Source of the DNA: Tetrahymena elliotti 4EA
Taxonomy: Eukaryota; Ciliophora; Oligohymenophorea; Hymenostomatida; Tetrahymenidae
Length of the DNA: 64,000 nucleotides
NCBI GenBank assembly: GCA_000231825.2
Contig: JH720348.1
Span: 139,752-203,751 of the forward strand
Direction: 5' to 3'
In this document: positions 47,545 through 60,140 of the stretch, piece by piece
Layout of the letters: every line of letters starts with the position of its first letter
Position numbering within the stretch: position 1 is the first letter of the stretch
Program-made: the position numbers and the translations under genes
The notes under the pieces: model-generated
Told to the model about the DNA's origin: nothing
Database searches by the model: none
What the model saw: the letters and a program-made list of their open reading frames with translations, nothing else

Positions 47545-49766
47545 TCATAATTTATGTTGAAATTAAAATAAATTTTTTACTTATTGAAGAAGATCATTAT
47601 AATTTGTCTCATCAATAAATGGTTCTCTTAGAGGTGGTTTATTCCATTCTTAAGAATCTCCATTTTAGCCATTAATCATTCCTATTTTTATTCCAGGAAG
47701 CTAATTCTTTCTCATCAACTCAGCCATTATAGAATTACTAGTTAAATTTGGACCAGAAGAGCCACGATGGCTTGGTAATGGTTATTGTGCTTGTGCATTG
47801 TTGTTGTTATTGTATCCATTGTATGGATTGTAGTTATTAGGAACTTCATCTATCATTTCTTCAGAATGATTATTATTATTGGGACTGTTTGGGTCACTTC
47901 TTGAATCTCTTCCATAATTTTGATAATTATTTCCTTCATTCTGAATGGGTAAATTACAAATGAAATTATTCTAATTATTTTCTCCATTAAAATTAGGCTT
48001 ATAGAAATTTTCTTATGGATCTTCATCTACATTACCATGTTTAATATTCCAATCAATATCAACTTAAATATTATCTGGATCATCTTCATCACCCATTTGA
48101 TTTCCATCTATGAAATTTTAATTCTATTCTTATTCATAAGGCTATTGAACTTACTAATTTATTTTCTAAGGATTGTTATAATTTTAGTTAAAACCATTAC
48201 TACCGTCATTTATAATATTAGGAGCTTAATTATTATTCTTATTCAAATTTGTCAAATTAATCTTAAATCCTTTCTTTCCAAGCAAATTATTAATATTATT
48301 TAAAGGAGGAGCTGCAACATTATTCTAAATTACTGGAGGCTATTATTAATATTCCTCATAATTATTTTATTCCAATCCATTTAAGTTATAATTTACTTTA
48401 TTCTCCTATTTCTGCATAAAATCTTCCTCAGGCTAATTATATCCATTCTAACCTATAAATTACTCTTAATTTTAATACATTCCACCCTAAAATTACTACT
48501 ACTGCTAAATATATTCATAATCATTATTGTTGTTGTTATTTATCTAATTATCTATTTTATTAAACAATTCATTTGATTATGTTATTAAATTCATTGAAAT
48601 ATTCTATTGAATAACCATCAAAATCTCTTTAATTATTTTTTCAAATTTATTAAAATAAATCAAAAATTAAAGTTTCTTCATGATTTTAGTTTCAATGGTT
48701 TAAAATGAAAATAAAAAAATAAGAATTTATTTTTACCAAAAGCTGCTAATTTAGCATCTTGAATTTTTTTTGACTGAGCTATTTTCTTAGATGAGGGAGG
48801 AATTCTTATGAAATTGTTTAAAAAGTTAAAAGAGTTGGTACTTTATTCACAGAATTACTTCTTAAAAAATTTCAAATAATGGGTTTCAGATGCAGCTGTT
48901 GTGTTTGAATCAACACTAGATGAAGAATAAAATTATTATTAATTGACATCATCTTGTTAGAATTCACATTCTTACTAATTGCCATTTTCAGGACAGTTTC
49001 CATTAGAGTTAAAATTGCTTTGGTTGTTGGTGTTCATTTTATTGTTTTCTAATAAGTTATTCATTTAGGCTTAACCATTTTCTGTTTAATTTTAGTTATT
49101 TTATGCATTTGTTTAGTTTTCTTATTATTAATTGCTTGCTCCTGCTACCTAAGGAGTTGTGTTTCCTCTAAATGAATTTAAAGGGAATAAAAATTTGAAG
49201 AGAAAAATAGTTTGACTAATTTTGCTAATTTCTTGTTCTAATTCTATTTTTATTTATAAAAAGGTATATTAACTTAATTTAAAAAGGTATAAACTTACCT
49301 TTATTATGAGGTCTATTAGATGTGCTATTTAACTAAATTACTTTTCCATTCTTTAATTTATCTTTTAAAATTACTCCACCTTCAAAAAAAATCTAATTTT
49401 AAAATATTATAGATTTACTTTTCATTCATGCCTTTTTTATAAAATCTATTTTACCTAAAGAATATTTTCTCTTCCTTTCTCAATTAAAGATTCTAAATCA
49501 TATGCTGATGATAATGCTAAAGATTTTATCAAAGGATTTGAAGTTTTACCATTCCAAACGAAAATCATGTGTTCAAAATTTACTGATATTTTTTCCTTCT
49601 TATGATTAGGAAGCAAGAAACTGTCTAAAATCTCCAAATTTAACTCGCTTGTAGAGAGAGGATATTCCAAACCTCTAGGAGTCAAATTATTATAAGATTC
49701 CACAATGCCCCACATTGAATGAGGGAAACTCACAAAAGTATTTTTATCTAAATATAACATTATCAA
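47545..49766 (-). CDS. Gelsolin-like domain protein with Q/N-rich prion-like tail (638 aa)
   Basis: Exons (complement): 49766-49455, 49392-49299, 49165-48737, 48626-47545; total 639 codons. Residues ~1-130 form a gelsolin-type repeat (EILDSFLLPNH, HMIFVWNGKTSNPL, AYDLESLIEKGREN, then FFEGGVIL), the same fold as in the neighbouring phosphatase. From ~135 to the end it is mostly Asn and Gln (NNNNNNDYEY, QQQQQFQGGMYQNQ, NNNNNAQAQQPLP) with a basic, ordered patch near 230-270 (IRIPPSSKKIAQSKKIQDA). Many Gln are TAA/TAG, which shatters conventional ORFs. Likely an actin- or phosphoinositide-linked scaffold whose tail may phase-separate. Its last codons lie ~285 bases upstream of the phosphatase start, same strand, so separate transcripts are likely. 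Confidence 0.75.
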
Positions 49767-50493
49767 AAATTATTCCTTTAATTATTTAAATAAGCCAATA
49801 AAATCAAACAAATAAAATTATAAACCAAATCAGTCAATTATATCATAAAATAAATCTCTTAAAATATTTATAAACTGTGGTCTTGTTATTACCAGATAAT
49901 TTCCTAAATTTTTATTTTTGAAGTTAAAATCAATTTGTTCAGCTATTATCTTGGAATAAATGACTTCTTTTTTTTTCAAACAATTTCATCTTTATTGCTT
50001 AATTTATAGATTCGATTGATTTAGCATGCTAGAATTGCTTTAATAAGCATTCATTTTAAATAAAAGCAGTTATAGATGAAAATATTCATAGAATCAATGA
50101 AGAAAATTTTTTAGCACTTTCAAAATCAAAGTTTTTTAGATTGATTTTGAGAAAAATAAAAAATTGTATAACTTTTATTCTGAATAAAGAATTATGCTAT
50201 TAATGATATTAAAGTTTAAGCTAATACATAATAACAATAGAGATAATAAACTAATTAATGAGAATTTGGTAGCATTAAACTTTGATATTTTGCTTGGAAA
50301 TCTTATTAAATATTCTTAATTCATTTAAGAAAAAATATAATGTAATTCTATTTATGATCAATATATTATCTCCTATCCTTTAATAATGGGTATTGCTTGT
50401 TTAAAAAATTGTTTTAAATTGAGTTTTATCAAGATGTTTATTTATCTTTAATTGTTTCATTTATGCTTTTTTAATTTTAATCTATTTTATCAT

Positions 50494-51360
50494 TCATCTA
50501 TGAATTTTTTCATTTCATTTATTAATTTATTTGTTTGATTTATTTCATCTTCGAGATTTTGAATTTAAATTATTATACGATTTCTTAATCTGATTAGAGT
50601 AAATAAAATAAAGCTTGATTATATTTTTTATATAAACATACCTTAATCTTTTGAGCGTCTATAGACCACTAGGACTACATAGCATTCTTTAGACAGGAAT
50701 GTGAAATCTATTTATAATAAAAATTATATTTAAGTATTTGCTTCAACATTTTTTTTTATAGTAAGCTAATTTCAACTGTTTTTTAAATTTGTTTTGCCGC
50801 TTTACAAAATGATTTTCAAATTGAATCATGATTGTAATTGCATTTTTATCACTAAAAATTATAATAATGAATGCAATTTACTCGAGTTTTGCAAATTTTA
50901 TAATGAAATCGCTGAGTTAAGTATTTTGTTTTCCTCTTCATAAAATCTCCAAATCTATTTAATAATAGAAAGATGTTATCTTTTTTAAATTTTTTGGCCT
51001 TAATGATCTAACTAACTAACTAACAAACGAACTAAATTATTAACTAACTAATTAACTTTATAACCAACATCTTAGTAATCTCTTTATTTTATTTTAACAA
51101 AAAGATTGCTAGAATGAATAAAATGTTAGTTGGTTGATAACTCATTTAACGCTTAAAGCTATATAAATGCCCTTTTAATTGTATTTTTAGACCTTTTGTT
51201 ATGCTAAAGTTTTTGTAAATTAAAAACCTACTTTAATATTTTGAGTAATGCTTTCTGGTATTTTAGATTCTAAATTAACTTGCTCCAACTTTTTCGGATT
51301 AAGTTGGAGGATATCGTCGAGCTAAGACACGTATTTATCTATACTAATTTTGCTACCCAT
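50494..51360 (-). CDS. Small coiled-coil protein, exon structure uncertain
   Basis: A clear first exon at complement(51360-51228): MGSKISIDKYVSQLDDILQL, then NPKKLEQVNLESKIPESITQ. A clear last exon, near complement(50588-50494), encodes a coiled coil (NLEDEINQTNKLINEMKK) and ends FIDE-TGA. Between them several open, protein-like segments exist (complement ~50880-51000 with IWRFYEEENKILNSAISLQN; ~50770-50850 with IQFENHFVKRQNKFKKQLK; 50640-50710). I could not join all in phase. Size and composition suggest a small subunit of a complex. No family recognised. Confidence 0.4.
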
Positions 51361-53573
51361 ATTCTATTTATTTATTGTCCTTATCAGTTTCTTTTTCTAT
51401 GTTTGCCTAAGCCTTTTAATAAGGAAGTGCCTGTTTCTAATTTTAAAAATTAAAGATTATTTTCTGATGCAGATTGAGAATATAGAAATCTTGTTCCGCT
51501 TTAAGAAAATAAATGACTATCAAATATTTTCAAAAAACTTTATCTGGTTTTCAGCTAAAGAATATTAATTTTTTTAAGAACTTTAATTGCTAAATATTGA
51601 GTTTACTTTGCCTGTTATTAAACCTATAGAAAATAATTCTTTGGATGCCTGCTTGCTTGCTAGCTTGTTAGTTTTTGTTTGTTTATTTGATTGTTTGCTT
51701 ATTTGTATTTATGCTTTGATAAATAAATAGATTGATAGATAGATAGTTGTTTGTTGGTTATGCTTCTTCTTCTTTCTCTTTTCTTATTGATTGATTAATT
51801 AATAATTAAAATAATTGATATTGTTCTTAGTGATGATGCTATCAATCAAGTAAAGTCTTTTCTTATATTTAATATTATTTGCTTGCCTAAACAATTTGTG
51901 TATTACAAAATCAATTAATAATAATTGATTGATTGAATTTATCTATTTATCAATCCATTATTAATTTATAAATATATATATAGATAGATAAATGATTTAT
52001 ATCACTTTTAGAAATACATTATATGTAAATTATCCTTATTAATTAGTTGATTTATATTTTTTGCCTAATTCAATCTACATTTTCAAACCTATACCAACTC
52101 CCATTAATTTATTGATAGATATTCATTCATTAAAGCCTAAACAAATAATTTTACTTCAATTTACTCTTTTGATGAAATTCATTTTCTAGATAACTTGATA
52201 GTAAATAGTAGTCTTCACCTATTTTTAATGGAATATTATATTTGTATGTAAATTTGATTACTATTAGTGTTCGAATATACTAAGTTATAAAGATTTTTCT
52301 TATATGAAGTTATAAAGATTTTCTTATGATAATATTGATTATAAATACAAATTAGTAGCTTAAATCACACAATTTATAATTTGATTTAATTCGTTGAATT
52401 TATCTGATTTTAATCAAAATAATTTACTTTCATTTCATTTCCTAAATTCTAAATAAAATACCAACCAGCTATCCTTCCTTCCTTCTTTCCATCCATTCAT
52501 TATAGGAGTTAAGAAAAATAAAATTTACCAAATAATTTAAATTTAGGATACAATTTAGATTTGAAATATATCCTTTTAAATTTTATTTCTATTTAATTAT
52601 TTTAATCTGTTAGAATTCGAATTTCTTATAAATAATATTTCTATTTCTGAGAACAACTGTGTTATTATTATTTTTCCTTTTAATTTAAATTGTGAATAAC
52701 TTCTAATTAACTAAATCTTTTTTATAGCCACTATTTTTGAAAAATACTTTTTCTAAAGATTTTAACGAATTAAATTAATTAGCTGTTACTTGATTTTAAA
52801 TTCATTATCTTTTTACACAAATATAAGCTTAATTTAATAAGAACTTTCAAAATGTATGATTTAATAAATAATTCACTTCTTTTAAATATTTGATTAGTTC
52901 TTATCCAATTGAGAAGTTGATTTTAACTTTAATCGAAAACCTGTCTTTAAAATTGAAAAAAAATTTTTTAGCCAAATTATAAATTAATGAGCTTTCTCTT
53001 GGTTTTGAATAGAACTAAAATAAATTTGATTGGTTATTTGCCGAAAAAGCTGAAACAAAATGAATACATTTTAAAACACTGTCTATAATTACTATTTTCT
53101 TAGAACATAAATATTCAAAATTTAAAATTGTGAAATTAATTACTTTTAACTTTTAAAAAATCTAAATGAATAATAGGGAGGGAAATAAGTATTTTTGAAA
53201 TGTAGAGACTTGTAAAAATTGTTTACTTTTTTTGAAATAATTTTTTTTTCATTTTACCACATGAATGTAGTGATACCTTGTGGTTTATAACAATTTATAT
53301 ATTTTTTTTTGAAAATAAAATTAAGTGATATTATCTAATAAAGTATTTAAATATGTTTGATATGTATTGCTTTACATAAATTTTTTTGCATAATTACATA
53401 AATTATTGAGTTTCAATCTTTTTTTACTCATTCCGTTCAAAAATTTGTTTATTTCTAAATCAAACTCTTCATTTTGAGGAGCTGGTTACTCGATTGTAGT
53501 ATTTTAAGCTTTTGCATTTGATCAGTGGGTTTATCACTTTAATGAATTATTAATTAATTGGTTTATTTATACA
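51361..53573. other. Intergenic with simple repeats
   Basis: 2.2 kb. GATA/GATT-type short repeats near 51720-51760 and 51955-51990. No gene recognised; the 72-codon plus-strand reading at 51350-51568 overlaps the start of the minus gene and was not accepted. Confidence 0.45.
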
Positions 53574-55168
53574 TCAAATAAAAGAGTAAAAAATTAATTA
53601 AGAAATAAATAAAAAAAGAAGGTAAAATTTAGATAAATATATTTTTTACTCAAAAAAAGAAACAAATATTCTCAAAATCCTAAGTTTAAGGCAATTAGAT
53701 AGAGCAGAACATAAACTATAGGTACCTCTCCAACCTATCTCCTTGTAGCTATTTTACAGTTAAAGCAATTAACTTAATTAATTATTTTGTGCTAAAATAT
53801 TAAATAAATGAATAAGGTTTTTTTACTTCAGATCTAGTGTTAAAAAACGTAGATTTGGACAATTTGATAAACCTTAGCCTAAATATAGAGCTCCTTCCTC
53901 TCCGATTTCATTAGAGCTATTAATTAGATAATTTTAAATTTAACTTCAATATTAATATAAAATTTTTGAAAGAATTCAGAATTTTATCAGCAATAATTAA
54001 CTTGCTCAATATAAGTAAATCATTTTCAATAAAAATCTAAAAGAAAAGAGATAAATGTATTTATTTATTTACATGCAGAAATATTCATCATCAACTCTAT
54101 TTGTGATTCAAATTCATTAATAATTTTTATAAAAACCATAAGTAAGATTTTAAATTAAAATAAAATAAAGAAGAAATAATTTTTTTTTTTTTAAATTAAG
54201 ATGAGATATAAAGAAATTATTTTACGCAAACTAGAGAATCAAATCCTACAACTTAGGACATTTAGCTAAAGAAAGGCCTAAAGATTTAGCCCCTTCAGAT
54301 TTTATGTTATTAGCTCTTTTTTCAAATTTAAAATAAATGAGAAATAGAAGAAATTGAAAAATGCAAAATAAACTATTCAATCAAAAATAAAATTTAAAAT
54401 ATCAAATAATTTTATTATTTACTCTAAACATAAGGTCAATTCCTAGATATTAGAACAATTAGATATGGCTTAACCTAATACTTTTGTACCCCAGTCACAA
54501 ATCCAATTAACACTACAAATTTATTCAAATGATAAATTATTCAAAAATTATAAGAAAGAATAAAATAATTTTTTGAATTTAAAATAATATTTACCCAAGA
54601 TAGAGTGTAAAAATTTATAGATTGCTACACTTTGAGATAGCATCACATAAATCTTATAATTCCTCACTATCTAACTCAAATTATCTTTTATAATAAAGTT
54701 AATTAACTCAAATAAAATAGTTTGAGTAAAATGAAATAAATATTCTATATCTTCATTGATTCCTTTCAAATTTTTGGTGTGAAAAATATTTATTTAAAGA
54801 GAGAGAAATGTTATCTTATTTAATACTGTATTCAAGAATAGTATTCAATACAATCTCTCTGTGACGAATATAATTTGTTATATCATAAATATTAAAAAAC
54901 CAACCAAATGGAATTATGTGATATTGAAAGAGAGCTTAAAAAAATAATTTTACTCAGGAACATTAAACAATTCACTATAATCATCATAGCTATTAATATA
55001 AAATAAATAAATATATAATGTTAAATATTTAAAAAGATAGAAATATTTAAATTTGTTTTAATAAATTGAGGATATCTTTAATAATAATCTAATTAATCAA
55101 TAAAAATAGTTTAAAATAAGTTACTCAAAATATTGCAGATTTAGTTCGAGATTAGTATGAGATTCCAT
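53574..55168 (-). CDS. Small LRR protein, one repeat per exon, intact (204 aa)
   Basis: Seven exons (complement): 55168-55125, 54989-54954, 54684-54595, 54512-54423, 54315-54226, 53916-53827, 53748-53574; total 205 codons. Four internal exons are exactly 90 nt. All junctions share one phase, splitting a codon after two bases. Start MESHTNLELNLQYF. The repeats read ELDSEELQDLCDAISKCSNL, LGQAISNCSNIQELTLCL, SEGAKSLGLSLAKCPKL, IGEEGALYLGQGLSNCPNL and a last YKEIGWRGTYSLC. Ribonuclease-inhibitor-type LRRs form curved protein-binding surfaces. The last exon runs into an F/Y/I-rich tail of uncertain reality. Same exon design as the decayed array at 14540-17738, but here nothing is broken. Confidence 0.75.
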
Positions 55169-56516
55169 AGTAGATTTTAAAAACTTCATTTATAATAGTA
55201 TAATTAAATTTTTCACAAATTAATATATAAAATGATTAATTAAATACCAAATAGATCTTACTAAATTTAGTTTTTTAATGGATCATTTATTTTTAAGACT
55301 GTAGATTTATTTATATTTATTTTCAAACAATTACTTATTATTTAATTTAAATTTTTTCTACTCTTTCCAAATATTTAACAAAATTAAAACAGGAGCAGAA
55401 TAATTTATTATGTTATTTTAATTAATTTTTTCTTTTTGTTTAAATTTTCATCCAAAGAATAAAATATTTATACTAAAATAGTTCTTATTATTTTTAAACT
55501 TTCATTTGAATTTCAAATAAACGAGTTAAACACTTAAAAGTAATCAATAAACAGAGCGGGAATTAGCAGCAACAATTTTTAATCAAATGTCAAAGACTTC
55601 AAAAAATGCATTAGCCTTTCAAATTAATTTAAAAGATATTTTAAGTTTTGATTATTAATCCACCTTTGTAAATTCATTCCCAAATCAAATTTGTGATTTA
55701 AATTCATTTGGCCTTTTTTAATTTGATCTAGATTAAAATTATTTTTCTTGCAAAATTTTCTTAAAACTATGATAAACAAATTAACTTAATATTTTATTAG
55801 CAAATTAAAGAAATAAAGAAGATAAATTAAAAAAAAATAAATTAGCTAATAAAATATTAACTTTAAAAACATACATTTAGATGAAATCGAATAGAATCTA
55901 TTGATTTCTAATTGTCTTCTAAATTTGAATGATATTTCTTTTTAATTTAAACTTTAGAATATTTAGCAAATAACTATTTTAAATTTACCTCTATTATTTT
56001 TGTAAAATAATTAACTGCAAAATGCTCATAAAATCATTTAAATAATTTTTTTATTTCTTTTATTTCAAATATTTTTAAATAAAGTTTTTTAAATGAATAT
56101 CAATTAGTTTTTGAAAATTTTTGTTTTTTTGAAAAATAAAATCAATATTTAAAAATATAAATAGGAAAATAAATGAAATTCTAGTTATGAAATAATTAAA
56201 TTATTTATTGTTAATAAAAATGTTTGTGCTTTCTAATATTCATAATAATATAGACAAGAAAATATATAGACCAAATTTTAGAAAGACATGCATGTATAAT
56301 ATTTTTAAACGCATTAGGAATAGATAGAGTAAGGGAGAAAATAATTAATTAATAAATTAGATGTCAATTATATCAGATATTTTGGCTGAAAACGAAATTA
56401 GGTTGAATTAAAAGATTTTGAAATGTATATTAAATTATATTTAAATAAAAGAAAAAAGAGTTGAAGGATAAAAAGCAAGAAAATCTAAATTGAATTTATC
56501 ATTCAGATAGATAGAC

Positions 56517-56559
<43 letters not shown>

Positions 56560-56807
56560 CAGACAATTGAATCAAATGAAATTGATAACTTAATTAATAT
56601 GAATAGATGGATAGATAGATATATAAAAATTGATCTACTGAAAAGCTTAATTCAATTAATCAGGAATGAAATAAACAATTAACATCAATCAAAAATAATT
56701 AATTAATATTTCTTTTTCTCTCAAAACAAAAAGCAAAAAACGAAATAAATTCTTATAAATTTTTAACCAAGTATATTAAGATAAACAAATAAACAAACAA
56801 ACAAATA
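55169..56807. promoter_or_regulatory. Divergent intergenic region with GATA microsatellite
   Basis: Lies between the divergent starts of the LRR gene (minus) and the ARM gene (plus), so it must hold both promoters. No specific element was identified. Contains the GATA repeat at 56506-56565. Confidence 0.4.
56506..56565. repeat. GATA microsatellite
   Basis: About 14 tandem GATA units with two GACA variants, one of the longest perfect simple repeats in the window. Confidence 0.9.
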
Positions 56808-59307
56808 ATGTAGGTAGAACAACCTGATGACTAGAAGACTATAGCATAATACAGAGAGGAGCATTCAAATACTTTTCGAAATGAGTTAAGGAACAAGTTT
56901 ATTTAAAAATCTCGTGAGAAGCACTTGAAGAGAAACAACAATAGCTATTAGAATAGCGATTTCAACAGTGCGATCAACACTAATAATTAATACTCCTAAG
57001 TACCATAGTAGCAGTAGCAATAGCTTTTTTCAAATATTTTAAGTGCCCAAAACAATATGTTTTAAAATTCATTCGATTCATCTAGACAAGCAAACTAAAA
57101 TAATTCTAACCTATTTAATCAAGATTAAAGATCAAATTACATGAAAATGGGTTAAGATGTTATCATTGAAGAAGCAAACAGTGGGATGAATAGGCAGATT
57201 ATTTAAAACTTAGATTTTTCACAATAGAATAGAAACAATTAGTATAATAATGAAATAAATAAGTTACATAATGAAAGCTATTAATCTATTTAGTATCTCA
57301 ACTTTTAAGGAAGTGTTTAGGCTTTGCTTAACAACAATGATGTGAATATGAAAATAGCCATCATGCAGCATATCAATGACTTAATTGAAAATAATTTTTA
57401 AGAAATGATGGACTTCTCCTATATTTTGTAGAGTCACTGTTATTTATTAGACATCATAAAGCAATATATAGAGCATAATCAAAAGACATCAAATCTATAG
57501 ATCAATCAAATGGAAACACAGCAATACAACTACAATAATAACAATAATTCTAAAAATTCCATGTAATTTTGTAAAGAAAGCGGTAGTGGTAGTAGTAATA
57601 CTGCAAGTTTACATGAGTTAGAGCAAATAGATTCAAGTGGCGAAAACAGCAAAATAATGTGGGCTATTAATTTAATAAGCTTAATTGCATATACCAAACA
57701 AGAGAGTGTGAACATGCTAATCAAGAAGGGATTCGTTGACTTGTTTATGAATATTTTTACTGAATAAAACTAAAACATAAAAATTGCTGAAAAAATCATC
57801 TCATTTTTTGCAAATGTTATTTCTGTTGATGAAGTCATGAAAACATACATTTTAACTAACATTCCAATCAAGCTATTTTTATTTTTCTTTATAAACAACG
57901 AGTATCACCATCCATCTTTTTTAGACTTTCATTAAATTCTTTCTCTCTTCCTCAACAAATGCTACTTGTAATCTGACTACATGAACCTAAATACAAATTT
58001 AGATAAACAAAACAGTAACGATATGAATAGCAAAAATGACAATAACTAATAAAACGAATAGGAAGGTCAAATTTTCCAAACATTAACTTTTATTTTCAAC
58101 TCTGTGACCAAAGATTTCCTTGAAGCTTTACAAAACTTTATCAACGAAACTTAAGTTTCAATAAATTTGTCTGAAATTTTGACTTACATTTGCTCAAATA
58201 TCCTAAAAACATATCCTTTTGAAATGATAAAATAGCATCTAAACGAAATCAAACAATTAATTTAATTACAAATTAAAAGCGGGATAAAACCACTTTAAAT
58301 CCAATCAATTAAATTAATGATAAAAATCTTTCAGGTCCCTCGCATACTACAAGTAACTTTTTTGAATTATTTGCTTTAAATTAATTTCGTCATACAAATA
58401 TTCCATCTTTTAGTCATAAATGACGAAATTGACAAAAACTCAAAACAAAAAAAATTAAATTAACTTCTAAGCATTTTAATCAATTTAATTACTGCATCAG
58501 ATTTATCCAAAAATAAGACTCCTAATCGGATTATTATTTATTAATCAAAACATAATTTTTAATTTACAGTTTTTTAATAAATAGAGATCCAACCTTTCAT
58601 TCAAAATAAATAACAAATTTAAATGAATGCATCATTTATTCAGCTAATTTTTTATGAATTTTTTAAACAATTTTTGCTTTTCAAAAAATTTAATTTTTGA
58701 ATTTTTTTAAATGATTTCCTTTTTAATTTTTCTAAAGGAATTTGATGATGACACTAAAAATTTTATGGTTCATACATTAAGAGATGCTCTAAGTTCTGAG
58801 TTCAAATAAATAAGGATGAGTTCTATGAGTGCAATAATAAATCTTTTGAAAAATATTGAAGATGATAATCAATACACTCACATCATATAATATCTATATC
58901 AAAACATATTTAATCTTTTTGAAAATGATAATTAATAAATTAAAACAATATGTTTAGAATTCTTTTAGAATCTAATCAACCATTGCGCTAATAGCTAAAA
59001 TGTTTCTGTTGATTGGAAACTTAAAATGGGAGACCATATTTTAGTTAGTTTAATCTCTTAGCTCAGAAAATGCAATCCTTAGCCCTCTAACTTATATTTT
59101 ATTTGCTAAATACTGAATTTGCTTTTACAAATAATCTAAACTTTAAGCAGCGATATTTTCAAATATAAATTTTAACTAAACTATTTGTAATAGAGTGGGT
59201 TATTAGAAGCTCTTTAAAATCTAGAGCAATAGAATACATCTTATGAAATTTAAAACAATTGCTACCTTATCAATTTACAAATATAAAATTTTCAAAATCA
59301 AAAGTGA
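56808..59307 (+). CDS. Importin-alpha-like ARM-repeat protein (~776 aa)
   Basis: ATG 56808; exon 1 to ~58568, intron ~58569-58737 (donor uncertain, acceptor CTAAAG|GAA firm), exon 2 58738-59307 with TGA 59305-59307; 587+190 codons. Residues ~15-45 form a basic, importin-beta-binding-like segment (TFRNELRNKFIQKSREKHLKRN). A Gln/Asn-rich linker follows, then ARM-type helical repeats from ~190 (LNNNDVNMKIAIMQHINDLI) to the end, closing GLLEALQNLEQQNTSYEIQN, which is typical of the last ARM repeat. Role inferred: nuclear import adaptor. It is longer than canonical importin-alpha (~530) because of Q/N insertions, and the IBB is divergent, so a different ARM protein remains possible. Confidence 0.65.
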
Positions 59308-60140
59308 TTAATGTTTAAATAGTATTGAATTAAAAATATAATCCTTGATTTGAAATAAACAAACAAACTAATTATATAATTCTTTTAATGGTGACTAGAT
59401 TATTAACAAATTTTTCCACTTTATAATTTTTAATTGAAGAAAAACAAATAGTTAATTAATTAATAAAATGAATCTATAAATAATAAATAATTATTTGAAT
59501 AATAATTTACTTTATATTATGTAAACACTTTTTAATTTTGACTTAACTTTCATATTCTCTATCTGAAATACTTTTTATGAATTTAAATTTATTGTTTTAA
59601 AGAACTAAATGGTCATGTAAATACATTTAAAATATTTATATAATTTACCACAAAATTAAAATACACCCCTTAGTTTCACATACAGTATTCACTCATTTAA
59701 AAACCCTCTAAGTTAGTTGAAATTTTTAGTCTTTTTAAAAAATAAAGATTCTAATAATAAAGGGTAATAATATATGTAAAAATTGCATAGCATTCAGAGT
59801 CGATGGTATATATAAATGGCTAAGAGTGTCTTATTATTTTTCGTTATTTATTAAAATAAAAATAAGTTCTAAAAATTTAAAAATAGAATTTATTTTTTAA
59901 TTAAATTTTGCTTAAAACTCAACAAAGCAGCAAAGTGAATAAATAAATAAACAAACAACTATTATTAGTTAATTAATTTTTATTTTAAAATTTTAGTTTT
60001 ATTTAATATCAATATGATAATTTAAAGTTTTATTATTTTCATTGTTATTTTAGAAAAATCATATCATATTTGTTATTGAGTTAATGTCGTTGATTATTCA
60101 AGATTCATTATTTTTATCTAACTTGTTAATTAATTGAAAT
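59308..60140. other. Intergenic between convergent ARM genes
   Basis: 0.83 kb, no gene; 3' UTRs of both neighbours. Confidence 0.5.

Noticed and set aside
47065..48303. Plus-strand ORFs at 47065-47319 and 48037-48303
   Set aside because: Antisense to the phosphatase first exon and to the Q/N-rich tail; poly-Asn/Gln reads as Ile/Leu on the other strand.
49455..49766. A complete 103-residue gene
   Set aside because: It is only exon 1 of the gelsolin-like Q/N protein; the final codon before the supposed stop is TAG, which is Gln, and a GTAAAA donor follows.
57530..57724. 64-codon minus-strand ORF
   Set aside because: Antisense shadow of the importin-alpha-like gene.
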